A stretch of 64,000 nucleotides of DNA from Phytoseiulus persimilis (lineage: Eukaryota > Arthropoda > Arachnida > Mesostigmata > Phytoseiidae), in contig CM075102.1 in the NCBI GenBank assembly GCA_037576195.1, forward strand, positions 22,998,745-23,062,744, in the 5' to 3' direction. Every line of letters starts with the position of its first letter. Position 1 is the first letter of the stretch. Shown in pieces: positions 50,119 to 59,906 of this stretch. The notes beneath the pieces are model-generated. The model did not search any database, had not been told where the DNA came from, and saw nothing but the letters and a program-made list of their open reading frames with translations. A program made the translations under genes and the position numbers.

Positions 50119-50476
50119 CCGCCGGAAAAGTCTCCTTAACGAAACTTCAATTATTCTTTGTGGGACGCCGCCGCGGCTTCGGAGAATCCGCCTTCGGCCT
50201 GCCGCCTCCCAGAGGAAGAAACGCCGGGGAAATTCTTCGGATAATTTGGGTTGTCAATGGAAGCGGTCTCCGACACTTACTGAAAAGCTACGGGAGATCA
50301 CACGAAAAAGGGGTGTTTCGGACACACTTGTCGAAGTCATGAGATATTCAATCTTCCTTCGCTCGTGCAGCGAGATTTCAGCTGTTCCGATTCACGGTCG
50401 AATTCGGGATAGTTTTCATTGTCCGCGAGATCTCGTTTTGCGTACGCACCTGCTAAGGGGAACAAGTTCAGGTGTC
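50119..50476. other. Insertion of about 357 bp in unit B at the duplication start
   Basis: Units A and B align as GACCCAATTCAGAG followed in A directly by TCATGGTTCC. In B the two parts are separated by this block, which is GC-rich in its first third. No inverted ends, target duplication or coding similarity were recognised. It could equally be a deletion in unit A. Confidence 0.5.
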
Positions 50477-50494
50477 ATGGTTCCTTTTCATAAC

Positions 50495-50500
50495 TTTATT
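50495..50500 (-). terminator. Polyadenylation signal of NUDT18-like copy B
   Basis: TTTATT on the plus strand, in the same TAACTTTATTCGTCAG context as in copy A and about 350 bases downstream of the copy B stop. Confidence 0.55.
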
Positions 50501-50849
50501 CGTCAGTTTATCACAAGGTCACAAGTCACAACTCTTCCGGTAGTACCCTTCCCTCTCATTTGCATGAAAGATCGCGTCATGGGCTAGCGGTGGTCAGGTG
50601 ACATCAATTTCTGAACGGAGTACGAACAAACATTCTCATTCACTGTATAACGGACGGAGAATGAGGTCTAAAGGCGGATTCCTCATGCGGGCGGAGCTTC
50701 TCTGTTACACAAGAGCGTCAAGTCCACTCCAAGCAAAAGTATTGTAGCTTTGAGTTCGGGCTATGAGGCATCATCCTATTGATATTCTCATAGTGATCGG
50801 CTTGCTCGGGAAGACGCCACAGCAATGATTTCCCGTGACATGAAGCTCT

Positions 50850-53212
50850 CTAAACACACAAGGCTGCGAGAGTGTGAGGTTCCATCTTCTTTTGGAGGCT
50901 CTGAGCTAATTTTGAACTGATTTCCAGCAAAGTGAATTTGGGGCACAGCGAGACCTGGAAACCGAAATGAACGACGAACTAATAATGGCTCGGGTCGACG
51001 GAACCATCGGTTCTCTGCATGATGAGTCACCTTCGTTTGCACAGAAGGTCATTTCAAACATCATGGTGGAAGCTGGCAGCTCACCCCTTCAAGACAGTTC
51101 TTGCATGACACGAAAATATTCAAGCAGAAACCGTCGTTTGCCTGAATTGACGTTCCATCATGTTCAACCTGGTAGCGAAGGAGTGTTTTGTGACTGCGAT
51201 GCATCTCGAAGAGCGAGCGTTCTCAATATCAAGGATTCAATCCGTCGTAAAACGGCGACTCAACTCGAGCAGAACGCATTAACTCGGCGAGAAATTTTTC
51301 TTCGAGGAAGGATTTACCGAAAGAATTCCGCGTGTCTCATGAGGGGGCGGGTCGCTTACGAAGACGTGATTCATGAATCTCTTCAAAGCCGTGTGTACAC
51401 TTCGCATCGGGTTGATTTCTATCATAGGTAGATGGGCATATTCTCTCTCCGAAACGAGAACGTGGACACGGTTGCTGAAAGTTCACGACTGAATGATTCT
51501 GATCGAATCGGTTTTCCGAGTGGAACGGTGCAGTCGAATGAATACGGATATCCACAGGTTCAAATGTTTCCGATGCTGTTCTAATTTAGACAAGATCTCA
51601 GTGACCTCCCCGCACTTAATTTTCTTCTTGATTATGCAGACGACTCTGAGGTAGATCTTGCAATGACTTTTGACAGCTGGCAACGGGAAATTCAACCTCT
51701 TGACATCTGAGAAATACTGCCTGAAATACACAAAAGCTCAATCAGGGATGAAGCTCGACCGAAGCGGCGAATAAAAGCTCCCATGCGCCGTCAGGCAAAC
51801 TCGAACCCTACGTTCGACACGTACGGAGGAGTTCAGCATACCTTGCTCTGTCGATTAGATTAATGATATCTTCGGTCCTCAAGCTAAGTGACGATATGTC
51901 CGACACCCACGCAGCCTTTGTGGGATCACGAAATTCAGGAAAGTCTGGCAATCCAGATACTCCAGGAAAGGGAATGCGCAACGAAGAATGAGCGCGACTC
52001 ACTTGAAGAGACTCCGCGTCGGCCTCGGCAACGGTTTTCAGCTTTCCTCCAAGTATTTCTCCGGTGAAGAGGAATCGGAACCACGATCCTTTCGAAGTGA
52101 CCACGCAGAGCAGAGACTGCGGTTGGAATACCAGACCTGTTTCTTCGAAGACTTCGCGCCGCACGGCTTCCTGATGTCACCAATCTCACAGCTTAGACCC
52201 ATCATTCGAGAATTGCGTCGGGAATGCGCTGCAGCTTGCCAAATGGAGCTCGCATTCTGTCTTTTTTCGCTTGTTTGCCAAAGTGCTCCAAGGATAGCGG
52301 TTTGCCAAAGTTACCGATCGGAGTTCGGCCCAAGCCCAGACGATTATCCCGACACAATCATTATCTCTTCGCAACCAAGGCCATTTTTCACTCCATGATC
52401 GGCAGGATCCGGGAGCTGTTCCCAGGAGCGCCGTGGGCCACTTGCGGTTGCGAAACATCTATTCCGGTTACTTTTCGATCTTTTGCAGATCGAGTGAATA
52501 ACTCAGCCGCCTCATGGACTAGGTATCAATTCGATAGGAAGAGAAGCTCACCGAGAGGACTTGGTAAATATCCGGAAAACTTTGAAGAGTCCATCGAGAG
52601 TGGACCCGTTTCAGAACAAGGAGAACAAGGTCTCGCCTTAGCTAGGGATTCGACGACTGAAGTTCTACGATTCTGAAGTGAAAAGTTCGGGACTTCTCAA
52701 CCTGAATCTTAGGAGCTATGTCGGCTCGGACGACTTTTCCTCTTCGTCGGCGGATCGTACTCTTATCGCTGGGAGCGACGCTTCCCATGAGAAGGAAAAC
52801 GAGATCTCGACTCACGATTATTTGTTCGCTCGGCTCCACTCTACCGGCTGGCAGACACCATGTGCCTGCGCAGGATTTTTTCGCTTCTTGCATGAGTAGC
52901 ACCTCGCCATTTTCATTGAAAACGACAGCTCCAACGATGTAGGTGATGTTTTTCATCAGTACCGGCCGGAAACCCCCACTGCAGTGAGACTCCACGCCCT
53001 TGGTGGCTGTAATAACGGTTGAAGCTTCCGAATTGATAGTTGTAACCATAGAAAATAATACCCTATTTTATGAGCACAGAAGTGAACCAAGAGTTGTTCT
53101 CACCAAGTTCTGCGAGCTGGTCTTGAATGCTGTAATCCACACATCCAGGTCCATCGTCGTTGACAGCCTCGCCCCTCAAGACGTCTCTTAGGATACTTTC
53201 GATGCGCTCCAT
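50850..53212 (-). CDS. NUDT18-like: NUDT18-like Nudix hydrolase, copy B, 8 exons
   Basis: Exons: 53104-53212, 52816-53006, 52003-52170, 51842-51915, 51616-51720, 51318-51474, 51085-51168, 50850-50954. Each exon has exactly the length of its copy A partner, and the 330-residue frame is unbroken. The Nudix box is intact and spans exons 2 and 3. Substitutions are scattered, for example VREV(L/F)EETG, CV(E/V)TS(T/K)GSW and HANDGFC to QANDGFC, so both copies appear to have been under protein-level constraint. The exon 5 donor has become AA|GTGCGG, weaker than GTGAGG in copy A; if it is skipped, the frame would run on past the exon and end early. A copia fossil begins 181 bases upstream of the start codon, inside the likely promoter. 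Confidence 0.88.
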
Positions 53213-53392
53213 TTGAGTCAATTCAATCGCGATACATCTGTTACTGAATTATAGGAACGCGACTGTTCATTAGGAAGTCTCTCCATGCCAATCGGTTGCC
53301 TGCGAGTTCTGCGAGTGTCCCCTCGGGCGATTCCGAATTATGTAGAGAACATGTTTGGTTCTGAACGGTAACGATGTCTGGACATCGAAGCA

Positions 53393-54683
53393 TGTAGGAA
53401 AGCGGTATGGAAGAAGATGCGAGAGTAAGTGGCACTTCTAGTATCAGAACTGGGCATGGAATATCGGATACCAGCACACGACTGTACCGCACCAGCCATC
53501 ACTGAATGATTGCGCGCTGAAGAGGAAGTCTTGTTCGTGGTGATCATCCCTCAGGCCCGAACCCAGAAACAAATAATTCAAATGCGGATTCGTAATCGCA
53601 TGACTCCCTGAGCGACTACCGCGTTCAGGCTGATGGCACTGATCCTTCTCATAACCTAACTTTGCGTTGAACCTCTGTGTCGATAGATAACTATTTTGAT
53701 GACCGCTCTGCTTCGGTCTGGCAATGAACGCGACGGAGTCGTTGTCCGTACTCTTCTCCAAACTCGACGCTGTCTTGTACTCTCCTTCCTGCTCCTCTGC
53801 TTCCAATAACCGAGGTGGGAGATTTTCTACTGCCTTTCCACCCCTGAAGGTAAGACCATCACTGTTCGGACGAAACCGGTCTCTGTCGTGTTCAGAATAA
53901 CTACTCTAATTTTGGAATCGGCCTTGATCCAATCTGGATTCACCACCGGGCTCAGCTCAACTGTCCTTAACAACGAGCCATGTACCGTCCCAAACCAGTT
54001 ATTCGCTTCTACAAATGCCTGAACCTGCACTTTCCACACGGATGAATCTCGATGACCGTCCAACTGGTTAACTTGAAGCTTTTCCATGATTCCTATAGCT
54101 TCGCCTAGACCAGGGGTGGGCAAAGTGCGGAGTGGACCGCTGTGTTCGGGCAGGGCCCCGCGCGAAAAGCGCTTGAAAACGACGAATCGCTTCCATGGAA
54201 AATAGATTTAACATTTCCTACGATCTTCCCCAACCTGAGTGAATCTCCTCAGCTTGGTGGACGAGTGACTCGAGTGTTCACTCTTCGATAGGCACATCGA
54301 GGTGTTGTGATTTTTCTGGAGCTCAGGTTTCTGATGCACCCAAAGGAAACGATTCCTGAGCTTGAAACCTCATCTTTGCCGGATGACGCTCTCTGGAGAC
54401 ATGTCACATGGATTAGGAATACTTGGAGCTCGCTGAGATACGTTTTATGTGGCGGCCCGTGAGTTTGCACGGCCGCGATGGTGCTGTGCACTGCGGCCCG
54501 CGAAGCACCTCGTGCGGCCCGCGGGCCGCACCAAGTTGCCCACCCCTGGCCTAGACTCTCGGATACCAGCACACGACCGTGTGTACTCGATTGCTGACAC
54601 CGGATATTCATCAGACAAATCGGCGCAGTAGCACTGCTACGTGTCCCACGTCGTTTTCTTTCAGAATCCATTCCCATGTTCAA
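53393..54683 (-). mobile_element. Ty1/copia-type LTR retrotransposon fossil, gag-region fragment, broken
   Basis: Absent from unit A at the same place, so it arrived after the duplication or was lost from A. The minus-strand frame near 53827-54090 has the copia gag (UBN2-type) signature MEKLQVNQLDGH, then SVWKVQVQAFVEANNWF. A sequence like a copia primer-binding region (TGGTATCCGAGA) lies upstream of it. It is a short, decayed, incomplete copy with several breaks; no pol region was found. Ends of TG/CA type with a 5 bp near-match (AAGCA/ACGCA) are possible but weak. A hAT-type element is inserted in it at 54111-54548. Confidence 0.7.
54111..54548. mobile_element. Nonautonomous hAT-type element with perfect 8 bp target duplication
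   Basis: A 438 bp element with ends CAGGGGTGGGCAAAGTGCGG and, as reverse complement, CAGGGGTGGGCAACTTGGTG. It is flanked by GCCTAGAC at 54103-54110 and 54549-54556. The 8 bp duplication and CAGGGGTGGGCAA ends are typical of hAT (Charlie-like) elements. There is no transposase frame. It interrupts the leader of the copia fossil just before its gag region. Confidence 0.92.
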
Positions 54684-54941
54684 CGCAGCAGAACTGGACG
54701 GTTCAGTCCACGGTTCAATTCAGCTGAACTCCCGCTCTGTGTCAGAATAAAGATCGGCATGTCCAACATCAGGAAGCTAGGACTTTTCGGGAACCTTGTG
54801 AAGCTATCCTGTGGGAGGACCCGCGTTTCTGTGTGGAGAACTTTTCACCATCAAAGTGTGAAATAACTGTTGGGAAACTAACCTGCGGTCATCGGTGATT
54901 TCGCTATTATTTTCTTCGCCGTCAATAACAGCTCTCGTCGT

Positions 54942-55034
54942 TCACCCGTTCATCGCATTAACTTCGTAGACACCGAAACAGATGACGACGACAGTGGCGG
55001 CCGCGATAACTAGAGACGCCGTGTGAGCGGACAT
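54942..55034 (-). CDS. Candidate 30-codon hydrophobic micro-ORF in unit B
   Basis: ATG to TGA gives MSAHTASLVIAAATVVVICF and on, partner of the hydrophobic segment in unit A. The segment itself is the best conserved part of this interval, yet the two frames differ on both sides. No family was recognised; it may be a remnant of a small membrane-protein exon. Confidence 0.2.
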   Translation of the reverse strand: MSAHTASLVIAAATVVVICFGVYEVNAMNG

Positions 55035-56384
55035 TTTTACCCTTCCAGCGCACGATGAGTTTCATTAGGTGTAACTCCGGGCAGTAATTCATGGAGAGAA
55101 TGCAATTCTTTTGTTGTGAATACAAAGCTGCGGATGGAGTGATCGATGGATATTCTCCAATGTATCAAGTTGTCGGCAGAGGAAGCGTTATATTTGACTC
55201 TCACCCGTGGAACTTTCAAGAGGCTGGGCAAGAGGGAGCAATAATTATCGAGGTCCACAATTATAGGTCTCAAGGCCGCCGGACAAGTCACTCAATTTAT
55301 CGAAATGTCACACAAAATATGTCGTGACATCCGCTGATGTGCTTCCATCGTTTGGAAGAGAAGTCAGTCTCTCAGACCTCGGCAGCGAGAATCTCTCCAC
55401 GGACGATGCTCTCTTCCTGAGTTCGACTAGTAGAGGATACCTCACATCATGCTGATCTGAGGAGGAGGTCGGAATTGAGCTGCGTGGAGAGGTCTCTCTC
55501 CATGTTGAGTTTCGAGAGGTTGTGTCGCCTAACCGTTGGGATGTTTCTCAACAAAGAGAGAGATCTCTCGACTTCGGCATTGCAGAAGACTGCATGACGG
55601 GAGAGCCGTGAGTCTTTAGTGGACGGAGTCGAGAGGCACGTGATATTGGGGCGGAAATCTGCTCAAGTCGAGCGAGGAACTCTGCCATTATTTCGGACTT
55701 GATTGACAGTAAGTTGGATAGCTTTTCATCCATGGATTTGGACCGTGACCCAAGAGCCACGATGAACTCTGGAATCTCAGAAAATACCGATACTGCTTCG
55801 AATTGATTTTGGAGTTCGGCATCTTGAGCAAGAGCCAATATGTTGGCCGCTCTGCCTTCGAGACGGGATACGAAGTTTCAGACTCTCTCGAGATTCTTGG
55901 ATGATGGAAGGCAGCATTCAGGGAGGTTCCCTAACGCACAGTCACTGGTTCGGGAGAGGAGGCTGCGGCCCGCGTCCGATCCATACTCGAAAAACATCCA
56001 CTAATGCTCACGGACCGTCTCCCAGGGCAGGTACATAGCAAGTGAATTTAGGTGAGTTACGATTGAAGTGCTTCGAGTGTTTCGGGAAAGAGCGGTGATC
56101 AGATTCGAGAGCCTAGTGAACCGAGCAGAACCAACGAATTTCGCGATATAGAGCTTGTATTTCATACCGATTTTCGGCTGAGCGTCCTTCTCCTAGTTCT
56201 CGCGGAATCACTATTTCATTACCAGATCCCGAGATCGGGAGCTCCTGGCGGCATTTTATTCCGGTGTCCAACAGGCAGCACAAAATCGACGATCTATGAA
56301 GCGACCCTCTCCAGAACCCGTGGTTTTTTAACACAACCTTGGTCATTCCAACCTGCTTCCCGATGTATCCAATCCGTCGACTCG
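55011..56384 (-). mobile_element. Unit B insertion with a decayed hAT-like transposase C-terminus
   Basis: This interval of about 1.37 kb interrupts the alignment with unit A (A runs from GCGATAAC near 47730 to GCGATGG near 47817). On the minus strand, 55620-55450 reads FCNAEVERSLSLLRNI then HNLSKLNMERDL, resembling the hAT/BED transposase dimerisation end (AEVERSFS.L.....R.NLS..NLE). A further minus-strand frame at 55548-55838 lies in another frame, so the gene is frame-broken. Terminal repeats and a target duplication were not found. Confidence 0.4.
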
Positions 56385-56798
56385 AATGGCGATGGGAATG
56401 GCAGATCCGAGAATGGAAAAGCATCCCGAGTTGACGAAATGATTTCCGATACAGCGGCTGTCGTTTCTGAATGCGGTGAAGCGACTGCAGGAAAGGAGAT
56501 AAGTTATCCGCTCATTTCGCGATCTGGTTTATGTTAACGTCCCGCGACATCACCAAAGAATGCTACTGAGGTTTTCTGAGCTTGAGGTTATTTCCTTCCT
56601 CTTCATTGAGTACGCGAGCCGAAATCCCAGTCCCCAGCTGCGGCCGCTTCCGTTCCCGGAAAACCTCGATAACTGACAGAGCATTTCAGCAAAGATTCTG
56701 ACGTCACGAAGTGTTTTCGGACAAGAACAGCACTGAGAGCTGAAAGTGAAAGGAAATATGAGCATCAACTTGTTCTGTTGAGGTTGATTTCCAGCCGA

Positions 56799-57059
56799 TC
56801 ATTCAATGAAATATCTTGTCGTCCGCTCAGGCGCCTCAGCATCTTGGGTCTCCCTGCTGGCTTCAACCGTTCCCGGATTAGACCTGGGGATCCAAGAACG
56901 CTTCTCGAACAGGTATCTGAATGAGCTGACATGGTTCATAAACTCTCCAAGAGCTCCCCTGGACATCTCAGAAGCGTTGACCCAATGAGTACGGGAGTAC
57001 TCATTGCCCTTCAGCAGATGCATCGCATAGGTGACGGCTGGGCTTGGAAAATCGTTCAA
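56799..57059 (-). pseudogene. Unrecognised ORF in unit B, frame-broken in unit A
   Basis: The 86-codon frame contains AVTYAMHLLKGNEYSRTHWV. The same DNA in unit A (about 48960-49125) is recognisable but has length changes that shift the frame. Either both are noncoding or a small exon has decayed in A. No family was recognised. Confidence 0.2.
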
Positions 57060-57105
57060 AAATACAGTAATATGTCTCTGTATGAATGAAGTATGTCAGA
57101 ATTCA

Positions 57106-57184
57106 TCGATAGGTTGGTCGAGTATATTCGAGGTTGATGGAATCGAAATTGACGTTTTCGAGGTTGATAAAATTGAGGTTCTCA
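57106..57184. repeat. 16 bp degenerate tandem array, unit B
   Basis: Counterpart of the unit A array at 49202-49284, with units such as TTCGAGGTTGATGGAA and TTTTCGAGGTTGATAA. Confidence 0.55.
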
Positions 57185-57660
57185 GATGCTGCATGTCCCG
57201 GATAAAATAGGACTTTTCGAGCCGTTTTCTGAATCGAGAGTCCGTCTGGCCGTCTCGAGAACGGTTCTGGGAAGATGTCCAGCAGGTGTTCAAGGTACTT
57301 GAATATAATTTCGTCTAGTTAACACAATTCTTTCGCAGAGGCTCCGAGGAAGAGCCTCCAGATGGCTTCGAGAAAGCTCCATGAATGTGACGGCCCGTGG
57401 AAATTGAGTCCACACGGTCCCGATGAGGAACCAAAATGTTGTATCAAGTCACCCCGCGAGTTCGACAGTTCATTGAACGATATTCTGTGAATCATTGCCA
57501 TTCCGTGCATCCGTGGTGACACCGGCTTGAACAGTCTCCAAAACCATCTCGAAGTATTTTCGAAGCTGAATTTTCCAAAAATGGCGACTTTCAGCGAGCT
57601 GGATATCATCAATGTTGAGCGTCAGCTTGATATAATCGGAATTGTTACAGTCTAGAATTG

Positions 57661-57752
57661 ATCTGATCGAGAGTGGATATGATGCAGGCTGACATGATCG
57701 AGAGTTGTAAGATGCAGGTTGTCATGATCGAGAATGAAATTAAGGAGGTTGA
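57661..57752. repeat. About 30 bp tandem repeat, three units
   Basis: Three units begin TGATCGAGA(G/A)T and continue with a GATGCAGG(C/T)TG-like part. They lie just outside the duplicated unit, and the sequence style resembles the 16 bp arrays. Confidence 0.7.
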
Positions 57753-58540
57753 TTAAAATAGACGTTTTACTATACGAGCGTTCATTTTATCGATTCTATG
57801 GGTTGAATGGCAAACTTTCAGTTCCCAGCGGAAGTACCGGTCGACTTCCGATATGTTATCGTGGACTTCAACAAGCGGGACCTGGTCTAGGTTGCTCGCG
57901 CGTAGGCTTGGGCCCGAGCCCAGAGGATCTAGGACAGGATCCTGCATTCATGAAAGCGGAAAGCTTTGAAACGCCGCGCGATAGCTGATTGTTCACGGCC
58001 GGTGCGTGGAATCGAACATCGTTGCGAAAGACTAACGTCGGGAGCTAAGTGAACACAAATCAGACCAAGTATGGATGCTTGTTCCATACTTGAGCCCGGG
58101 GAATATATTGCCCACTCGATTCTGCTGATTCCTCCTCTCTCACCCAATTACAGAAGCAGCCCGCCCGAGCAGACGACCGTGCTTACTCACAGTGAGAAAT
58201 TCGCATAGAAGCCGGCAGAGCGCCTTGTGCACAGAACAAGGATTTCTATTCGGATTCCTCGAGAGTTCTGTGTTTTTTTTTTAATCGTGAACAACATCTG
58301 CTCAGGGTACTTCGACTGCCCTCCGTAAATGCCGGTGCTTCCTAGCTTGCGAGGGACCGATCCCGGCGAATATCGTCGAAAAGCATTACTTTTTCCAAGA
58401 GCTACTTCATCAACCGAAGGCTGAGATTGCTTCTCCGTAGCTCGGGGATACTTGCTGAAAAATCTTTGGACTCGATTATAGAACTTTTTCGTAACACTTC
58501 CCGCTGATCAGGAAGGGTTCCTCAACTCCACTGCTTCACA
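57753..58540. other. Intergenic region upstream of INTS15
   Basis: No gene was recognised. A T(9+) run stands at about 58270. The INTS15 leader and promoter should lie at its right end; no TATA box was seen. Confidence 0.5.
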
Positions 58541-59906
58541 ATGGGCCCAGGAGGGAACTCAGCAGCAACAGCTGAGATCGCTGCTGACATACGAAAACTT
58601 TTGAAAAAACAGGAGTTCCCAACCGTGGCTCTGGAAGCAATCGGCCAGCTTCAGAGATTACTCGCGAATTTCGTTGGAATGAGTGTTTCACAACAGGTTT
58701 GTCATCAACTTCTTTCATCTCGGATGACATGGGAATTCTCAGTGAACAGCTCGGTTGAAGTCGGTGAGACGGGTAACTTGTATGTTAACAGCAATGTTCT
58801 CCAATAGGTCGTGCAGGTCTGCAATGAGGTGCTCGAAGAATTCGTCTTCTTCGAGAAGAGGCGGAAGAAGCTCTCGGCCATCCGGGAACTTCAGATCCTC
58901 GACTTGATCTGTGCGTCTTTCCAGACCTGTGCTCAAGAGTCTTGTAGAAATTTGTTCTTCGTTATGTTTCCACCAACCGACAAACGCATTCTGGATCAAC
59001 GAATGCCGATATTGACCCGTCTGATATCGTTGGCTGTTACCCTCAAGGTAAATTCAGTCGTATCCGTCCCAATTTCTCGTGCAGATCCAATCAAAAGGAA
59101 AAAAGTGCAAGGGGTCTTCAATAATATTTTCTCATTCTCTCCCGAAGGTAGACACAATACTGGACTGTGCAGCTTTCTGGTTCCATGTTGTAGGGATCAA
59201 GACCACTGTTTCCCTCCAACTAGTGAACTACTTGCTCAGAGATCTTTTCGATAGTGGCGCTTCTCTCTGTCTCAGCCACGATCCAACGTTACTCGTCAAG
59301 ACAAGCCCAGCATTTTGCGCGACATTCATTACCGCGACAACTTTCATCTACCCCATGCGACTCCCGCCTAAAGCCTTGTTGGAACTTTTGGCGACCTGGC
59401 TAGCTGAGAACCTTTACCTGAGTTACGTACCGCTTGAGACAGTGATGTCAACAGCGCAGACGTTTGTACCAGGACTGATAAGTTGGATTGTCCTGACGAA
59501 CTCAGCAGCCGAGACTGATCCTGTTGTCACGAACAAATTGCATCTGGCCCTCCTGAAAGTAATTCTGAAGGCGCCGCAGGGAATAATTCAGGTGAGTTGA
59601 GAGGCTGAGCTAAAACCCATTGGGGTATTATTGGTTCTGTGAGAAGGGACTTTCTGTCCCGAAGTCTCAACAGAATCCCAATTATTGCAGGTGGATCATT
59701 TTGTGAAGCTCTCAGAGGCTTTGAAGAATCCGGAAGAATTGCAGGTTGAGCGATTCGTACAGATCCTGCAGGCAGCTCTCACGGCTCGCTGCCTGCACGG
59801 GAGAACCGATGAAGTCAGAGGAGTGCTCGAAAACTTACCATCGATCCAGTTGAGGGACATTGTCCTGGAGAACAATATAATTGACTCGGAGCAGAAAACC
59901 CCATGA
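58541..59906 (+). CDS. INTS15: Integrator complex subunit 15 (C7orf26 orthologue), 4 exons
   Basis: Exons 58541-58696, 58808-59047, 59148-59591 and 59691-59906, all phase 0 with GT-AG ends; 351 residues against 449 in human. INTS15 is a nuclear subunit of Integrator, which cleaves nascent snRNA and attenuated mRNA transcripts; it binds the INTS10/13/14 tail module. Seen: EVLEEFVFFEKRRKKLSAI, RELQILDLICASFQ, CRNLFFVMFPP, RMPILTRLISLAV, then ILDCAAFWFHVVG, SPAFCATFITATTFIYPMRL, PPKALLELLATWLAENLYL and LHLALLKVIL, in the order found in C7orf26. The protein lacks the Pro/His-rich tail of the vertebrate form and ends at TGA 59904-59906. The exon 1 donor is GTTTGT, slightly weak; read-through of it would add a short alternative tail. 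Confidence 0.85.

Larger units (their letters stand above)
50077..57432. repeat. Tandem duplication, unit B (NUDT18-containing)
   Basis: Head-to-tail copy of unit A, enlarged by three blocks absent from A: about 50119-50476, 53393-54683 (copia fossil with a hAT-type element inside) and about 55011-56384. Removing the unit-specific blocks leaves about 4.4-4.6 kb in each unit, consistent with one ancestral unit. Similarity to A ends near 57432. Confidence 0.88.

Noticed and set aside
53393-54683. Intact long terminal repeats on the copia fossil
   Set aside because: Only about 19 bases are shared between its two ends, not enough to call paired LTRs or to date the insertion.
57990-58030. Minus-strand GTTCGATTCC resembling a tRNA T-loop
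   Set aside because: T-stem and acceptor stem do not pair; no anticodon arm.
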